Source: Gemmatimonadaceae bacterium
GTDB taxonomy: Bacteria; Gemmatimonadota; Gemmatimonadetes; Gemmatimonadales; Gemmatimonadaceae
Assembly: GCA_030835125.1 (NCBI GenBank)
Contig: JAUQWM010000010.1
Coordinates: forward strand, 1 to 48,148
Length of the DNA: 48,148 nucleotides
Reading direction: 5' to 3'
Position numbers and translations under genes: made by a program. The first letter of the stretch is position 1. The number at the start of each line of letters is the position of its first letter. Below, piece by piece: positions 1 through 7,915 of this stretch. Under the pieces are notes generated by a model. It was not told the origin of the DNA. It made no database searches and saw nothing but the letters and a program-made list of their open reading frames with translations.

Positions 1-11
1 CGTCATTGCTC

Positions 12-39
12 CCAACTCTCAACTCTCAACTCTCAACTC
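12..39 (-). repeat. Heptamer tandem array, GAGTTGA x4
   Basis: Four tandem 7-bp units (TCAACTC on the plus strand, first unit CCAACTC; GAGTTGA on the minus strand). The array ends two bases before the stop codon of the envC-like gene (stop 42-44). The same heptamer type recurs at 26761-26795 and 48114-48148. It belongs to the heptamer family described in the findings. Confidence 0.9.
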
Positions 40-41
40 GA

Positions 42-1223
42 TCACGGCTTCCGCTGCTGGAGCCAGGTCAACGGATCCGTCGCGCGCCCCTTCGGGCGGA
101 TCTCGAAGTGCAGGTGCGGGCTCATGTCCGGGTCCGCCTGCCCGACGGTCCCGATCACTTGGCCCTTCTTCACCTTGGCGCCCTTGGCCACCGATGGCCT
201 GTCGAGCGACCCGTAGACCGAGTAGTCGCCGCCGCCGTGCTGGACGATCACGGTCATGCCGTACGTCCCGATCGGCTCGGCCACCATGACCTCGCCGTCG
301 GCGATCGACCGGACCGCCGTGCCTAACGTCGCCTCGATCCCGATGCCGTTCCACCGGATGGCGGTGTTGTTCGGGTTGATCGCCCGGCCGAAGCTGTACA
401 TGATCGAACCCTGCACCGGCCAGTCCAGCGCGCCGAAGTCGCTCGTCTTGAGCGTGCTCGTCGTCGGCGCCGCGCCCGGGGTGGCCGTCGCCGCCCGCCG
501 CGCCGCCGCTTCCGCGGACGCGATGAGCTGCGCCACCCGCGCCTCGTCGCGCTGGATCTGCGACAACCGGCTCGCCACCTGCTGCGAGCTGCGCCGGGCC
601 TGGGACAGGGCCCGGGTCCGCTGCGCTTCCAGGTCCTTGAGTCGCACCTGCTCGCGCGCCTTCTCCTCGCGGCTGCGCTCGAACTCGTCCTGCAGCCGGA
701 CCAGCAGCTGCCGCTGGGCGTCGATCTGGCGATAGAGGTCCTCGACCCGCTTCACCACCGCCCGGTCGTACAGCGCCAGTTCGTGCAGGTACTTGTAGCG
801 CGCCACCAGCTCGCCGAACGAACGCGCGGCCAGGAATGCCTCGGTCGCGAACAGGGGGCCGCGCTTGTAGATGTCGCGCACGCGATCCCGGAGCCGCTGC
901 CGACGCGACCCCACCTCGGCCTGCGCGACCGCGACCCGCTGGTTGGCCGTGTCCACCTCGGCGCCGATGCTGGCCAGTTGCTGGTCGAGTGACTTCACCA
1001 GGCGCTGCGTCGCCAGCGCCTGGCGGCCGAGCAGCGTGACCTCATCCGAGAGCGTCCGCACCCGGCCCTGCAGCTGTCGCGATTCGGCCTGGAGCGAGTC
1101 GCGCTCGCGGCGGATCCGGTCCAGTTCATCGCGCTGCTGGCGGAGTCGCGCATCGGTGCCCTGTCCGACCGCCACCAGGGCGGGCACGCAGAGCAGTGAC
1201 AGGAACAGGACGACCCGGCGCAC
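42..1223 (-). CDS. envC: EnvC-like murein hydrolase activator with degenerate LytM/M23 domain
   Basis: A 393-aa protein with an N-terminal signal peptide (hydrophobic residues about 4-20, cleavage near VAVGQG). A long Arg/Gln/Glu-rich coiled coil follows (about 25-240), then a C-terminal LytM/peptidase M23 fold (about 270-390). The first zinc-ligand region, normally HxGxD, reads NGIGIEA, so His and Asp are missing, while HLHFEI near the C-terminus is kept. This is the pattern of E. coli EnvC, which activates amidases at the septum under FtsEX control and is not itself an enzyme. The gene starts with GTG at 1221-1223, and its first base is the last base of the ftsX stop codon. It is third in ftsE-ftsX-envC, so an FtsEX-controlled activator is the natural reading. 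An active M23 endopeptidase is less likely. Confidence 0.85.
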   Translation of the reverse strand: MRRVVLFLSLLCVPALVAVGQGTDARLRQQRDELDRIRRERDSLQAESRQLQGRVRTLSDEVTLLGRQALATQRLVKSLDQQLASIGAEVDTANQRVAVAQAEVGSRRQRLRDRVRDIYKRGPLFATEAFLAARSFGELVARYKYLHELALYDRAVVKRVEDLYRQIDAQRQLLVRLQDEFERSREEKAREQVRLKDLEAQRTRALSQARRSSQQVASRLSQIQRDEARVAQLIASAEAAARRAATATPGAAPTTSTLKTSDFGALDWPVQGSIMYSFGRAINPNNTAIRWNGIGIEATLGTAVRSIADGEVMVAEPIGTYGMTVIVQHGGGDYSVYGSLDRPSVAKGAKVKKGQVIGTVGQADPDMSPHLHFEIRPKGRATDPLTWLQQRKP

Positions 1224-2074
1224 TACTTCAGCCGGCTGAGGTGGCGACGGACCGACACGGAGCTCACCATCGTCCCGAGGAGCGCCCCCGCGGCCACCCC
1301 GAGCATCGCGATGCTCGGCGGAAAGAAGTCGACCTCGAGGAACGACTTCGAGACCACGGTGCGGGCCAGCCAGGTGAGGAGGAGCGCCAGCAGTCCGCCG
1401 AGGACTCCCTTCACGAAGCCGTCGACGAGGAACGGGCGCCGGACGAACGCGTCCGTGGCGCCGACGAGCCGCATGATCGAGATCTCCCGCGCGCGCGCCA
1501 GCACCGTCATGCGGATCGACGCGCTGATGATGATGATGGCGACGGCGGCGAAGGCGATGCCGAGCACCACGCCGGTCGCGGTCGCGATGTTCCGGATGCG
1601 ATGCAGCTTCTCGATCCAGTCGGCGCCGTAGCGCACCTCCTCCACGAAGGGCAGCAGGCGCACCTGCTCGACCACCTGCTGCACTGCGGCGGGGTCGCGG
1701 AAGCCCTCGCGCATGCGGATGTCGAGCGACGCCGGCAGGAAGCCGGCCTCGAACACGTCCTTGAACTCGCCGAGCTCGGCGCGGGCCCGCACCAGCGCCT
1801 GTTCGGCGTCGATGTACTCGACGCGCTGGACCTCGGGGCGCTTGCTCAGTTCCTCCATGAGGCCGGCGATGCTGTCGACGGGGGTGTTGTCGACGAGGAA
1901 CGCGCGGACCTCGACCCGCTCCTCGACGCTGCGGAGCGCCGACCGGATGTTCAGCGCCACCAGGGAGAAGAGCCCGAACGCCAGGAGCGAGAAGGCGATC
2001 GTCGTCACGCTCAGCGCGCTCAGGAGGGGCGAGCGGCGGAAGGCCAGCATCGCCTCACGGACCGCGAGCCTCAC
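1223..2074 (-). CDS. ftsX: Cell-division ABC transporter permease FtsX
   Basis: A 283-aa integral membrane protein with the FtsX layout: one membrane segment at about 17-41, a periplasmic domain of about 120 residues, then three segments at about 165-187, 218-240 and 250-272. The FtsX-like motif AREISIMRLVGAT lies between the second and third segments. FtsX pairs with the FtsE ATPase and passes ATP-driven conformational change to a periplasmic amidase activator. The start is GTG at 2072-2074, overlapping the ftsE TGA stop by 4 nt (GTGA). The stop touches the envC-like start. Length and topology are normal for the family. Confidence 0.9.
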   Translation of the reverse strand: MRLAVREAMLAFRRSPLLSALSVTTIAFSLLAFGLFSLVALNIRSALRSVEERVEVRAFLVDNTPVDSIAGLMEELSKRPEVQRVEYIDAEQALVRARAELGEFKDVFEAGFLPASLDIRMREGFRDPAAVQQVVEQVRLLPFVEEVRYGADWIEKLHRIRNIATATGVVLGIAFAAVAIIIISASIRMTVLARAREISIMRLVGATDAFVRRPFLVDGFVKGVLGGLLALLLTWLARTVVSKSFLEVDFFPPSIAMLGVAAGALLGTMVSSVSVRRHLSRLK

Positions 2075-2763
2075 GGCGTCGCCTCCACCTTCACGCTGGC
2101 GTCGCCGGAGTCGAAGACCAGCTGGCCGCGATTGACCTCGAGGACGCGGTACTCGTTCCGCCGCACCAGCTCCAGGTTGTGCGTCGCCATGACGACCGCG
2201 GTCCCGGACGCATTGATGTCCTTCAGCAGCTGGAAGACGCCGCGCGTCGCCCGGTCGTCGAGGTTCCCGGTCGGCTCATCGGCGATCAGCACGAACGGGT
2301 CGTTGACGAGGGCGCGGGCGATGGCGACGCGCTGCTGCTCGCCGCCGCTCAGCTCGCGCGGATAGTTGGTCGCCTTCGAGGCCAGGCCGACCCGCGTCAG
2401 CAGCCGGCTCACCTTCGTCCCGATCTTGTCCGACGGCGTGTCCACCACCTCGAGCGCGAAGGCGACATTCTGCTCGATGGTCCGGTCCTCCAGCAGGCGG
2501 AAGTCCTGGAAGACGACGCCGAGCTTGCGCCGGACCTGCGGGATCGCCGAGCGCTTGATGTCGGGGGACTTCGTGCTGCCGACCCACAGGGCGCCCCGCG
2601 AGGGGAACTCGTCCATGTAGATCATCTTCAGGATCGTGCTCTTGCCGGCGCCGCTGGGTCCGGTGAGGAAGACGAACTCGCCGCGGTTGACCAGGAACGA
2701 GACGTCGTTCAGGGCCAGTCCGGTCCGCGGATACTCCTTGTAGACGTTGGCGAATCGGATCAT
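2071..2763 (-). CDS. ftsE: Cell-division ABC transporter ATP-binding protein FtsE
   Basis: A 230-aa ABC ATPase. Walker A is GPSGAGKST (about 36-44), the signature is LSGGEQQRVAIARAL (about 139-153), Walker B is VLIADEPTGNLD, and the switch His is in MATHN. The start MIRFANVYKEYP matches the usual FtsE N-terminus. The ATG is at 2761-2763, about 27 nt from a candidate promoter -10 element at 2790-2795. It is the first gene of ftsE-ftsX-envC. FtsE binds FtsX at the septum and couples ATP hydrolysis to cell-wall hydrolase activation. No odd features were seen. Confidence 0.93.
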   Translation of the reverse strand: MIRFANVYKEYPRTGLALNDVSFLVNRGEFVFLTGPSGAGKSTILKMIYMDEFPSRGALWVGSTKSPDIKRSAIPQVRRKLGVVFQDFRLLEDRTIEQNVAFALEVVDTPSDKIGTKVSRLLTRVGLASKATNYPRELSGGEQQRVAIARALVNDPFVLIADEPTGNLDDRATRGVFQLLKDINASGTAVVMATHNLELVRRNEYRVLEVNRGQLVFDSGDASVKVEATP

Positions 2764-2789
2764 CGGGAAGGGCTGGGCGTGGCTCCGTA

Positions 2790-2818
2790 CTTAGACGAGC
2801 GGCCCCCGCAAAAGGCAA
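2790..2818 (-). promoter_or_regulatory. Candidate sigma70-type promoter for ftsEX-envC
   Basis: On the minus strand, TTGCCT (2813-2818) and TCTAAG (2790-2795) are separated by exactly 17 nt. They lie in the gap between the PLP-enzyme gene and ftsE, an AT-richer patch in otherwise GC-rich DNA. Predicted transcription would start about 20 nt before the ftsE ATG. Both boxes match the consensus at 4 of 6 positions. Confidence 0.4.
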
Positions 2819-2897
2819 GGAAGAATTCCGGGCGGGAGATTCGCGTCAGGCACCCACGGTTGGTCACCACTCCGGGGCGCGCGCGTTGCCCGCGTCC

Positions 2898-4046
2898 TCA
2901 CCGCAAGCCGGCCTCGAGATCCTCGATGAGGTCCTCCACGGCCTCGATCCCCACGCTCATGCGGATGAATCCATCCGGGATCCCCGCCGCGGCCCGCTCC
3001 GCTGGCGTCATGTGCGCATGGGACGTCAGGCGCGGTTCGGAGACGATCGTGTCCACGCCGCCGAGGCTGGGTGCGTTACGGATGAGCCTGAATCGCTTCA
3101 GCAGCCGTTCGGCCGCCGCGGCCCCGCCGGCCAGCTCGAAGGCGAGCATCCCGCCAAACCCCGCCATCTGGGTCTTCGCGACCTGGTGGTCGGGATGCGC
3201 GGGCAGCCCGGCGAAGTGCACCGTCGCGACGTCGGCGCGGGCCGCGAGCCACGTGGCGATGGCCATCGCATTCCGGTTCTGCCGCTCCACGCGGACGTCG
3301 AGGGTCTTGAGCCCGCGCTCCAGGAGCCAGCAGGCGAAGGGGTCGGGGGCCTGGCCCCAGACCATCATCTTCTGGCGCACTTCCTCCACGTACGACGCCG
3401 TGCCGGCGACCACGCCGCCCAGCACGTCGTTATGCCCGTTGAGGTACTTGGTGGCACTGTGGATGACGACGTCCGCCCCGTGCTCGAGCGGCCGGAAGTT
3501 CACCGGGCTGGCAAAGGTCGCGTCCACGACGAGGGCCAGGCCCTGGCCGCTCGCCAGGCGTCGCAGCGGGCCCATGTCGATCACGCGGCAGGCCGGGTTG
3601 GAGGGCGACTCGAGGAACATCGCCCGCGTCTCGCGGCGGAGGTGGCGGCGCCATTCGCGGCTGCCGGTGGGATCGACGAGCGTGACGTCGATGCCGAGCG
3701 GCGGGAACTCCTCGGCGAAGAGCCGGCGCGCGCCGCCGTAGATCCACTCGCTCGCCAGCAGGTGGTCGCCGGGCCGCAGCAGGGCGAGCATCCCGCAGGC
3801 CAGCGCCCCCATGCCGCTGCCCAGCACCAGCGCCGCCTCGGCCCCTTCCAGCGCCGCCAGCCGCCGCTGGACCTGCTCCGCGTTAGGCACGTTCCCGTAG
3901 CGCGGGTAGCGGAGCCCCTCGGCGCTGCCGACCGGCTCGACGAAGTTCACGCTCTGCACCAGCGGCGCCACGACCGGGTCGCCGGTGGCCGGCACGCGTC
4001 CGCCGTGCACCGCCAGCGTCGCGAGGCGGGGTGGCCGGTCGCTCAT
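2898..4046 (-). CDS. Cys/Met-metabolism PLP enzyme (cystathionine gamma-synthase / gamma- or beta-lyase family)
   Basis: A 382-aa fold-type I PLP enzyme. The PLP lysine is in SATKYLNGHND. The family signatures YPRYGNVPNAEQVQRRLAALEG (split by other residues only at its ends), LESPSNP, VVDATFASP and the C-terminal IRMSVGIEAVEDLIEDL are all present. These enzymes make or break cystathionine or release methanethiol, and the sequence alone does not say which. The start is ATG at 4044-4046, overlapping the preceding TGA as ATGA. In-frame sequence upstream belongs to the preceding gene's region in another frame. It is the last gene of a five-gene overlapping run. Its link to the regulatory genes ahead of it is unexplained. 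Confidence 0.85.
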   Translation of the reverse strand: MSDRPPRLATLAVHGGRVPATGDPVVAPLVQSVNFVEPVGSAEGLRYPRYGNVPNAEQVQRRLAALEGAEAALVLGSGMGALACGMLALLRPGDHLLASEWIYGGARRLFAEEFPPLGIDVTLVDPTGSREWRRHLRRETRAMFLESPSNPACRVIDMGPLRRLASGQGLALVVDATFASPVNFRPLEHGADVVIHSATKYLNGHNDVLGGVVAGTASYVEEVRQKMMVWGQAPDPFACWLLERGLKTLDVRVERQNRNAMAIATWLAARADVATVHFAGLPAHPDHQVAKTQMAGFGGMLAFELAGGAAAAERLLKRFRLIRNAPSLGGVDTIVSEPRLTSHAHMTPAERAAAGIPDGFIRMSVGIEAVEDLIEDLEAGLR

Positions 4047-4348
4047 GCCAGCGTCCCGCGCGACGAGCCGGTGTCGAGGTCCGGCTTCACGATCCGCACG
4101 ATCTCGCTCACCCCCAGGCCGGTGATGTCGCGCACGACGACGCCTCCCTTGGGCACCGCGTCGTCGATCCGCACCGTGGCGAGTTCCTGGCGGCGGGGAC
4201 CCTGCACCCACACCATCTCGCCGTCCTGCACCATCCGCAGCGCCGCCTCGTCGCCCCGGATCCTCACCTGCGGGCCCCGGTCCGGTTCTCCGCGGCGCGT
4301 GCCCAGGAAGGCGACGACCTGCAGCGGCGGGTTGTACAGCCGAGTCAC
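4043..4348 (-). CDS. Small conserved-looking beta-rich protein, unknown function
   Basis: A 101-aa protein starting with GTG (4346-4348), which overlaps the upstream TGA by 4 nt; its own TGA overlaps the next ATG by 4 nt. I do not recognise the family. It alternates short beta-like segments (QVRIRGDEAA, MVWVQGPRRQELATVRID, GGVVVRDITGLG, EIVRIVKP). This pattern resembles a small barrel, such as a double-psi or aspartate-decarboxylase-like fold, but that is a guess from appearance. It has no signal peptide, membrane segment or Cys. The two-sided overlaps and lack of gaps support it as a real coupled gene rather than a shadow. Confidence 0.6.
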   Translation of the reverse strand: MTRLYNPPLQVVAFLGTRRGEPDRGPQVRIRGDEAALRMVQDGEMVWVQGPRRQELATVRIDDAVPKGGVVVRDITGLGVSEIVRIVKPDLDTGSSRGTLA

Positions 4349-4899
4349 ATCACGCTCTGGAGCGAGACGTAGGCATCGTCGTCGCGCATGACGAGCCGGC
4401 GCGCCACCAGTCCGTCCAGCGCCTCGGTGACGACGACCATCTCCGCGTCCAGCGCCGACGCCAGTTCGGCGGGCCCGGCGCGGCCGCGCGACTGCACGAC
4501 GTCGAGCGTGCGGCGCATGCGATCGTCCAGCGGACCGACTACGTGCCAGCCGCCATCCTCGGTCTCGACGATGACCGCCTGGTCGTACCGCTGCATGACG
4601 GCCTCGATGGCCTCGAGATGGTCGTCGCGCACGCCGCGCACGAGGACGTAGGCGTCGGTGACGATGACCTGGCGGCGGACGCCATCGAGCAGCTTGCCCA
4701 CCACCTCGTCCGCGCACGAGAAATCGAGCAGGCCCACCTGCGAGAAGTCGATGACGGTGAGGCTCGGCGAGTCGAGCCCGGTGAGGACCCCCTCGATCTC
4801 CCGGCGGACCGCGGCGCCCGTGGGACGCGTCACCAGGTTCGAGTAGAGATCGCAGACGGTGCGCCGCAGCACGGAACCGACGTCGATGTGGTTCGTCAC
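4345..4899 (-). CDS. STAS-like domain protein with C-terminal helical (possibly winged-helix) region
   Basis: A 184-aa protein. Residues about 45-75 (SLTVIDFSQVGLLDFSCADE) have the beta strand-loop-helix pattern of a STAS/anti-sigma-antagonist-like domain, with SC at the place where antagonists carry a phosphorylatable Ser. The C-terminal part (about 125-180) looks like a small helical DNA-binding or dimer domain (AELASALDAEMVVVTEALDGL followed by RRLVMRDDDAYVSL, an HTH-like helix set with a wing). The GTG start at 4897-4899 overlaps the upstream stop by 4 nt. The neighbour is an HATPase protein, so a partner-switch pair is plausible. Function is inferred from fold resemblance only. Confidence 0.6.
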   Translation of the reverse strand: MTNHIDVGSVLRRTVCDLYSNLVTRPTGAAVRREIEGVLTGLDSPSLTVIDFSQVGLLDFSCADEVVGKLLDGVRRQVIVTDAYVLVRGVRDDHLEAIEAVMQRYDQAVIVETEDGGWHVVGPLDDRMRRTLDVVQSRGRAGPAELASALDAEMVVVTEALDGLVARRLVMRDDDAYVSLQSVM

Positions 4900-5786
4900 C
4901 CGGATGTCACCCGTTCGGGGATCGTGATCTGGACCTGCGCCCCCGGAAAATGCGGCAGTCCTTCCAGCAACGGAACGGCGTCATCCCAGGCGGGCACGAT
5001 GGCGATCCGCGCGGTGCCACTCCGGATCGACAGCTTGCCATCCCACTTGCCCACGAAGCGTCGCACGCCGGCCAGCCCCTGCCCGCGACCGGGATCGCGA
5101 TACCGGCTCACGCCGCGCACCAGCGCATCCTCGAGCGCGGCGGCGTCATCCCAGCGGTCGCGCGGCTTCCACCCCGGCGTGCTCTCGAGCGACCGGCGAA
5201 ACCCCAATCCCGCGTCGCAGACCGCGATCACCACCGCCCGACGCCCGAGGCGCTGCCGGTAGTTGTACGTCTGCACCGCGACCCATCCGCCCTGACCGGC
5301 ATGCTCGACGATGTTCTGGCAGACTTCGGAGAGGGTCATCGCGAAACGCATGGTGGCCTGCGGATCCAGGTTCAACTCGTGCACCAATATGGCCTGTGCG
5401 CGCGATTGTATGCGCTCCACGACGGTGTGGACATCGTCGCTCCGGGACACTTCTGTGATCTCCAGCAGCACATTCGATTCCGCCTGCGCCTCGCGCGCGC
5501 GCGGCACGCGCCCGTGCAGTTCATACAACTCCGCGGCATGCCGGTAGAACCCGGCGCGGGCCCAGTAACTCGCGGTGTTCTCCTCCTCGGGACCCGCGAA
5601 CGCGGCGCGCTCGGCGCGCGACTGGGCCACCGTCAGCAGTCCCGTCAGCCCGTAGGGTGAGGCCCAGCGCGTGTGGCGCGCATCGACGAGGATCTTCTGG
5701 TCCGGGGAGACGGCGACCACCTGTTCCAGGACCTGTTCGAAGGTCTCGTCGTCGAGCGACGGTGGTACCGTGATGACCGTGGTCAC
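4896..5786 (-). CDS. STAS-like plus HATPase_c (anti-sigma/serine-kinase-like) protein
   Basis: A 296-aa protein. Residues about 1-95 look STAS-like (KILVDARHTRWASPYGLTG). From about 130 onward there is a GHKL ATPase: N-box SEVCQNIVEHAG, G1 box DAGLGF and a glycine loop GRGQGLAGV, so ATP binding looks intact. Proteins of this type act as anti-sigma kinases or partner-switch regulators (RsbW/RsbT class). I see no sigma factor or PP2C phosphatase in the window. GTG start at 5784-5786 overlaps the kinase stop by 4 nt. Fusion of a STAS-like half to its own ATPase half, next to a second STAS-like gene, is unusual. Confidence 0.7.
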   Translation of the reverse strand: MTTVITVPPSLDDETFEQVLEQVVAVSPDQKILVDARHTRWASPYGLTGLLTVAQSRAERAAFAGPEEENTASYWARAGFYRHAAELYELHGRVPRAREAQAESNVLLEITEVSRSDDVHTVVERIQSRAQAILVHELNLDPQATMRFAMTLSEVCQNIVEHAGQGGWVAVQTYNYRQRLGRRAVVIAVCDAGLGFRRSLESTPGWKPRDRWDDAAALEDALVRGVSRYRDPGRGQGLAGVRRFVGKWDGKLSIRSGTARIAIVPAWDDAVPLLEGLPHFPGAQVQITIPERVTSG

Positions 5787-6739
5787 GTCCGGAGCAGTTC
5801 TCCTCGAAGGAATGCCGCCAGCCCTCCGGCGCCACGAAATGTGACGTTCCGCGAAGCGGCCCGAATCGCGGCTTTCAGCGCCACGGAGAAGCTATCACCC
5901 GCCAGCAGCCGCGAGAAATGGGTTGCGCCGAAGACGTCACCGCATCCGGTCGGGTCCCCCGAGGTCTCCACGGGCTCCGCCGGTACCAGCGCGGTGCGCA
6001 CCGCCCCGAGGCGTGCATCGCTGGGCCGGCCCAGGTCGGCGAGCGTGTCGAATCCCGGCGCCACCACGGTCACGACGCCTCGCTTCCCCAGCGTCACCAT
6101 CAGCGCCTGCACGCCGGACTCCATCGCGGACGCTGCCAGCGCCATCGGGTCGGGCGCCATCATCGACATTTCCGTCTCATTCACCTGCAGCAGGTCGGCG
6201 CAGCGGAACCACGCCGCCGGATCCGCGATCGGCCGGAGGAAACGCGTGCCGTCCGGCTGGATGCCGAGCAGCAGCGAGTGGAGGTCGAGGTACACAGGGC
6301 CGCGGAAGTGCCGGCGGATGAGCTGCATCGTCTCCAGGTCCAGCTCGAAGCCGCTGATCAGGTTGACGTACAGGGCATCCAGGTCCCGCAGCAGGGGCTG
6401 CAGGCCCGCCCACGTCCACGGCGGCACGCCACCCTGCAGCACCTCCGATCGCAACTCGTCGGTGGCGTACTCGAGCCGGACGCGGTTGTTAGGCGACGGG
6501 ACCGCGATCGGCATCGCGTCCGGCGCGAGGTGGCGCAACCCGGCCACGAAGCGCTGCGCCTGCGGCCACAGGTCCGCCCCCACCCGGGCCAACGGCACGA
6601 CCTGCCAGTCGGCGGGGAGCGCCGCATCGAACGCGCTCAGCGCGTAGGTGATGCCGCCCCATTCCTCCACCGGACCGCGGAGCGGGTCCCGGCCGTGGAT
6701 GATGTCCCAGACGAAGGACCCGATGACGCCGACACGCAT
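5783..6739 (-). CDS. PfkB-family carbohydrate kinase
   Basis: A 318-aa protein with a ribokinase/PfkB fold. The N-terminus is MRVGVIGSFVWDII. The C-terminal PfkB signature reads DPTGCGDVFGATHF with the catalytic Asp in GCGD. This is a slight variant of the usual DTTGAGD. It phosphorylates a sugar or nucleoside hydroxyl; the substrate cannot be read. The ATG is at 6737-6739. The heptamer arm starts two bases upstream (6742), so no Shine-Dalgarno is visible. It is the first gene of the five-gene overlapping operon. Confidence 0.85.
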   Translation of the reverse strand: MRVGVIGSFVWDIIHGRDPLRGPVEEWGGITYALSAFDAALPADWQVVPLARVGADLWPQAQRFVAGLRHLAPDAMPIAVPSPNNRVRLEYATDELRSEVLQGGVPPWTWAGLQPLLRDLDALYVNLISGFELDLETMQLIRRHFRGPVYLDLHSLLLGIQPDGTRFLRPIADPAAWFRCADLLQVNETEMSMMAPDPMALAASAMESGVQALMVTLGKRGVVTVVAPGFDTLADLGRPSDARLGAVRTALVPAEPVETSGDPTGCGDVFGATHFSRLLAGDSFSVALKAAIRAASRNVTFRGAGGLAAFLRGELLRT

Positions 6740-6741
6740 CA

Positions 6742-6882
6742 GAGTGCAGAGTGCAGATCGCAGATTGCGGAGTGCAGAACGGTAGCAAAAGGCGGAGCGG
6801 GTTCGTCGGAGCGAACGCGAGAGGGACCCGCCTCCCCTTCAGTAATCAGCAATCCGCAATCTGCACTCTGCACTCTGCAATC
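6742..6882. repeat. Two-armed heptamer element, GAGTGCA x5 / inverted x5, filling the intergenic gap
   Basis: Left arm 6742-6776 has five 7-bp units on the plus strand (GAGTGCA, GAGTGCA, GATCGCA, GATTGCG, GAGTGCA). Right arm 6848-6882 has five units in inverted orientation (AGCAATC, CGCAATC, TGCACTC, TGCACTC, TGCAATC). The 71-nt spacer holds a perfect small hairpin, GTTCG-TCGGAG-CGAAC, inside a longer imperfect GGCGG...CCGCC stem. The right arm overlaps the ROK-kinase stop codon (6881-6883) and the left arm begins 2 nt from the PfkB start, so the whole intergenic gap is element. It is probably a non-coding member of the family that also carries the S23 gene. Confidence 0.85.
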
Positions 6883-7858
6883 ACTGCTGCTTGTACGCCG
6901 CCACTGCGCCGACCACGCCCGCCGCGGCCAGCGTTCCGGGGACGATCCGGCACGCTTCCACCGCCGGCCGGAAGGCGCGCTTCCGCACCTCGCGACGCAG
7001 GGGTTCGAACAACGCCTCGCCGGCCTGCGTCACGCCGCCCGCGATGACCACCACGTCGGGATTGAAGATGTTCAGCAGGTTGGCCACGCCCGCCCCCAGG
7101 AACCGCGACGTCTCCCGCACCACGTCGAGCGCGACGTCATCGCCCAGTTTGGCCGCCTCGTACACCGTCGCCGCGGTGATCCGTTCGAGGTCGCCGCCCA
7201 CCATGCGCACGAGCAACGCGTCCCCGTCCGAGCTCACGGCCTCGCGCGCCCGCTCCGCGATCGAGGGACCGGAGGCGTACGCCTCCAGGCAGCCGTAGTT
7301 GCCGCACTTGCACCGGCGACCCGTGATGTCGATGGTCGCGTGCCCGATCTCCCCGGCGACGTCCGAGGCCCCGTGGTAGAGCCGGCCGCCCAGGATGATG
7401 CCGCCGCCGATGCCGGTTCCGATCGTCATCCCGATCACGTTGTCGGCCCCCTGCGCGGCGCCTAACCACCACTCGCCCAGCGTCGCGCAGTTCGCGTCGT
7501 TGTCGATGCGCACCGGGAGGCCGGTCCGCCCGGCGATCACGTCGCGCAGCGGGAAGTTCGTCCAGCCCAGGTTGGGCGTGGTGACCACGATGCCCTTCTC
7601 GCGATCGAGCGGACCCGGCGCCCCGACCCCGATGCCCACCACGTCACTGGGTCGCGCCCCCGTCTGCGCGACGGTGTCCGCGATCACGGCCTCGATCATC
7701 CCCACGATGCGATCGATGACCGCATCCGCGCCCAGGTCGGCGCGGGTCGGCTCGGAGCGCAGGGCCAGCACCTCGCTGCCGTCCTCGGCGAGCGCGCCGG
7801 CCACGATGTTGGTGCCGCCGAGGTCGACCCCGACGAGGTACCTGGTTGCAGGGGGCAT
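6881..7858 (-). CDS. ROK-family sugar kinase (glucokinase-like)
   Basis: A 325-aa protein. The N-terminal phosphate loop is VGVDLGGTNIVAGAL. The ROK zinc motif is CKCGNYGCLEAYAS, preceded by EIGHATID. The catalytic Asp lies in IDNDANCA. ROK kinases phosphorylate glucose or related hexoses with ATP. The start is ATG at 7856-7858. A degenerate heptamer array (7862-7889) sits directly upstream and no Shine-Dalgarno is seen. The stop codon overlaps the end of the two-armed element at 6742-6882. The gene is intact and of normal length. Confidence 0.88.
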   Translation of the reverse strand: MPPATRYLVGVDLGGTNIVAGALAEDGSEVLALRSEPTRADLGADAVIDRIVGMIEAVIADTVAQTGARPSDVVGIGVGAPGPLDREKGIVVTTPNLGWTNFPLRDVIAGRTGLPVRIDNDANCATLGEWWLGAAQGADNVIGMTIGTGIGGGIILGGRLYHGASDVAGEIGHATIDITGRRCKCGNYGCLEAYASGPSIAERAREAVSSDGDALLVRMVGGDLERITAATVYEAAKLGDDVALDVVRETSRFLGAGVANLLNIFNPDVVVIAGGVTQAGEALFEPLRREVRKRAFRPAVEACRIVPGTLAAAGVVGAVAAYKQQ

Positions 7859-7861
7859 GCG

Positions 7862-7889
7862 GGAACTCGAGGTTCGTGAATCGTGACTC
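7862..7889 (-). repeat. Degenerate heptamer array, GAGTCAC-type x4
   Basis: On the minus strand four consecutive 7-mers read GAGTCAC, GATTCAC, GAACCTC, GAGTTCC, in register and ending three bases before the ATG of the ROK kinase. It appears to be an aged copy of the GAGTCAC array at 23673-23749. Confidence 0.6.
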
Positions 7890-7915
7890 GGCAGGAAGAC
7901 GGGGGCCGCCAGGTC

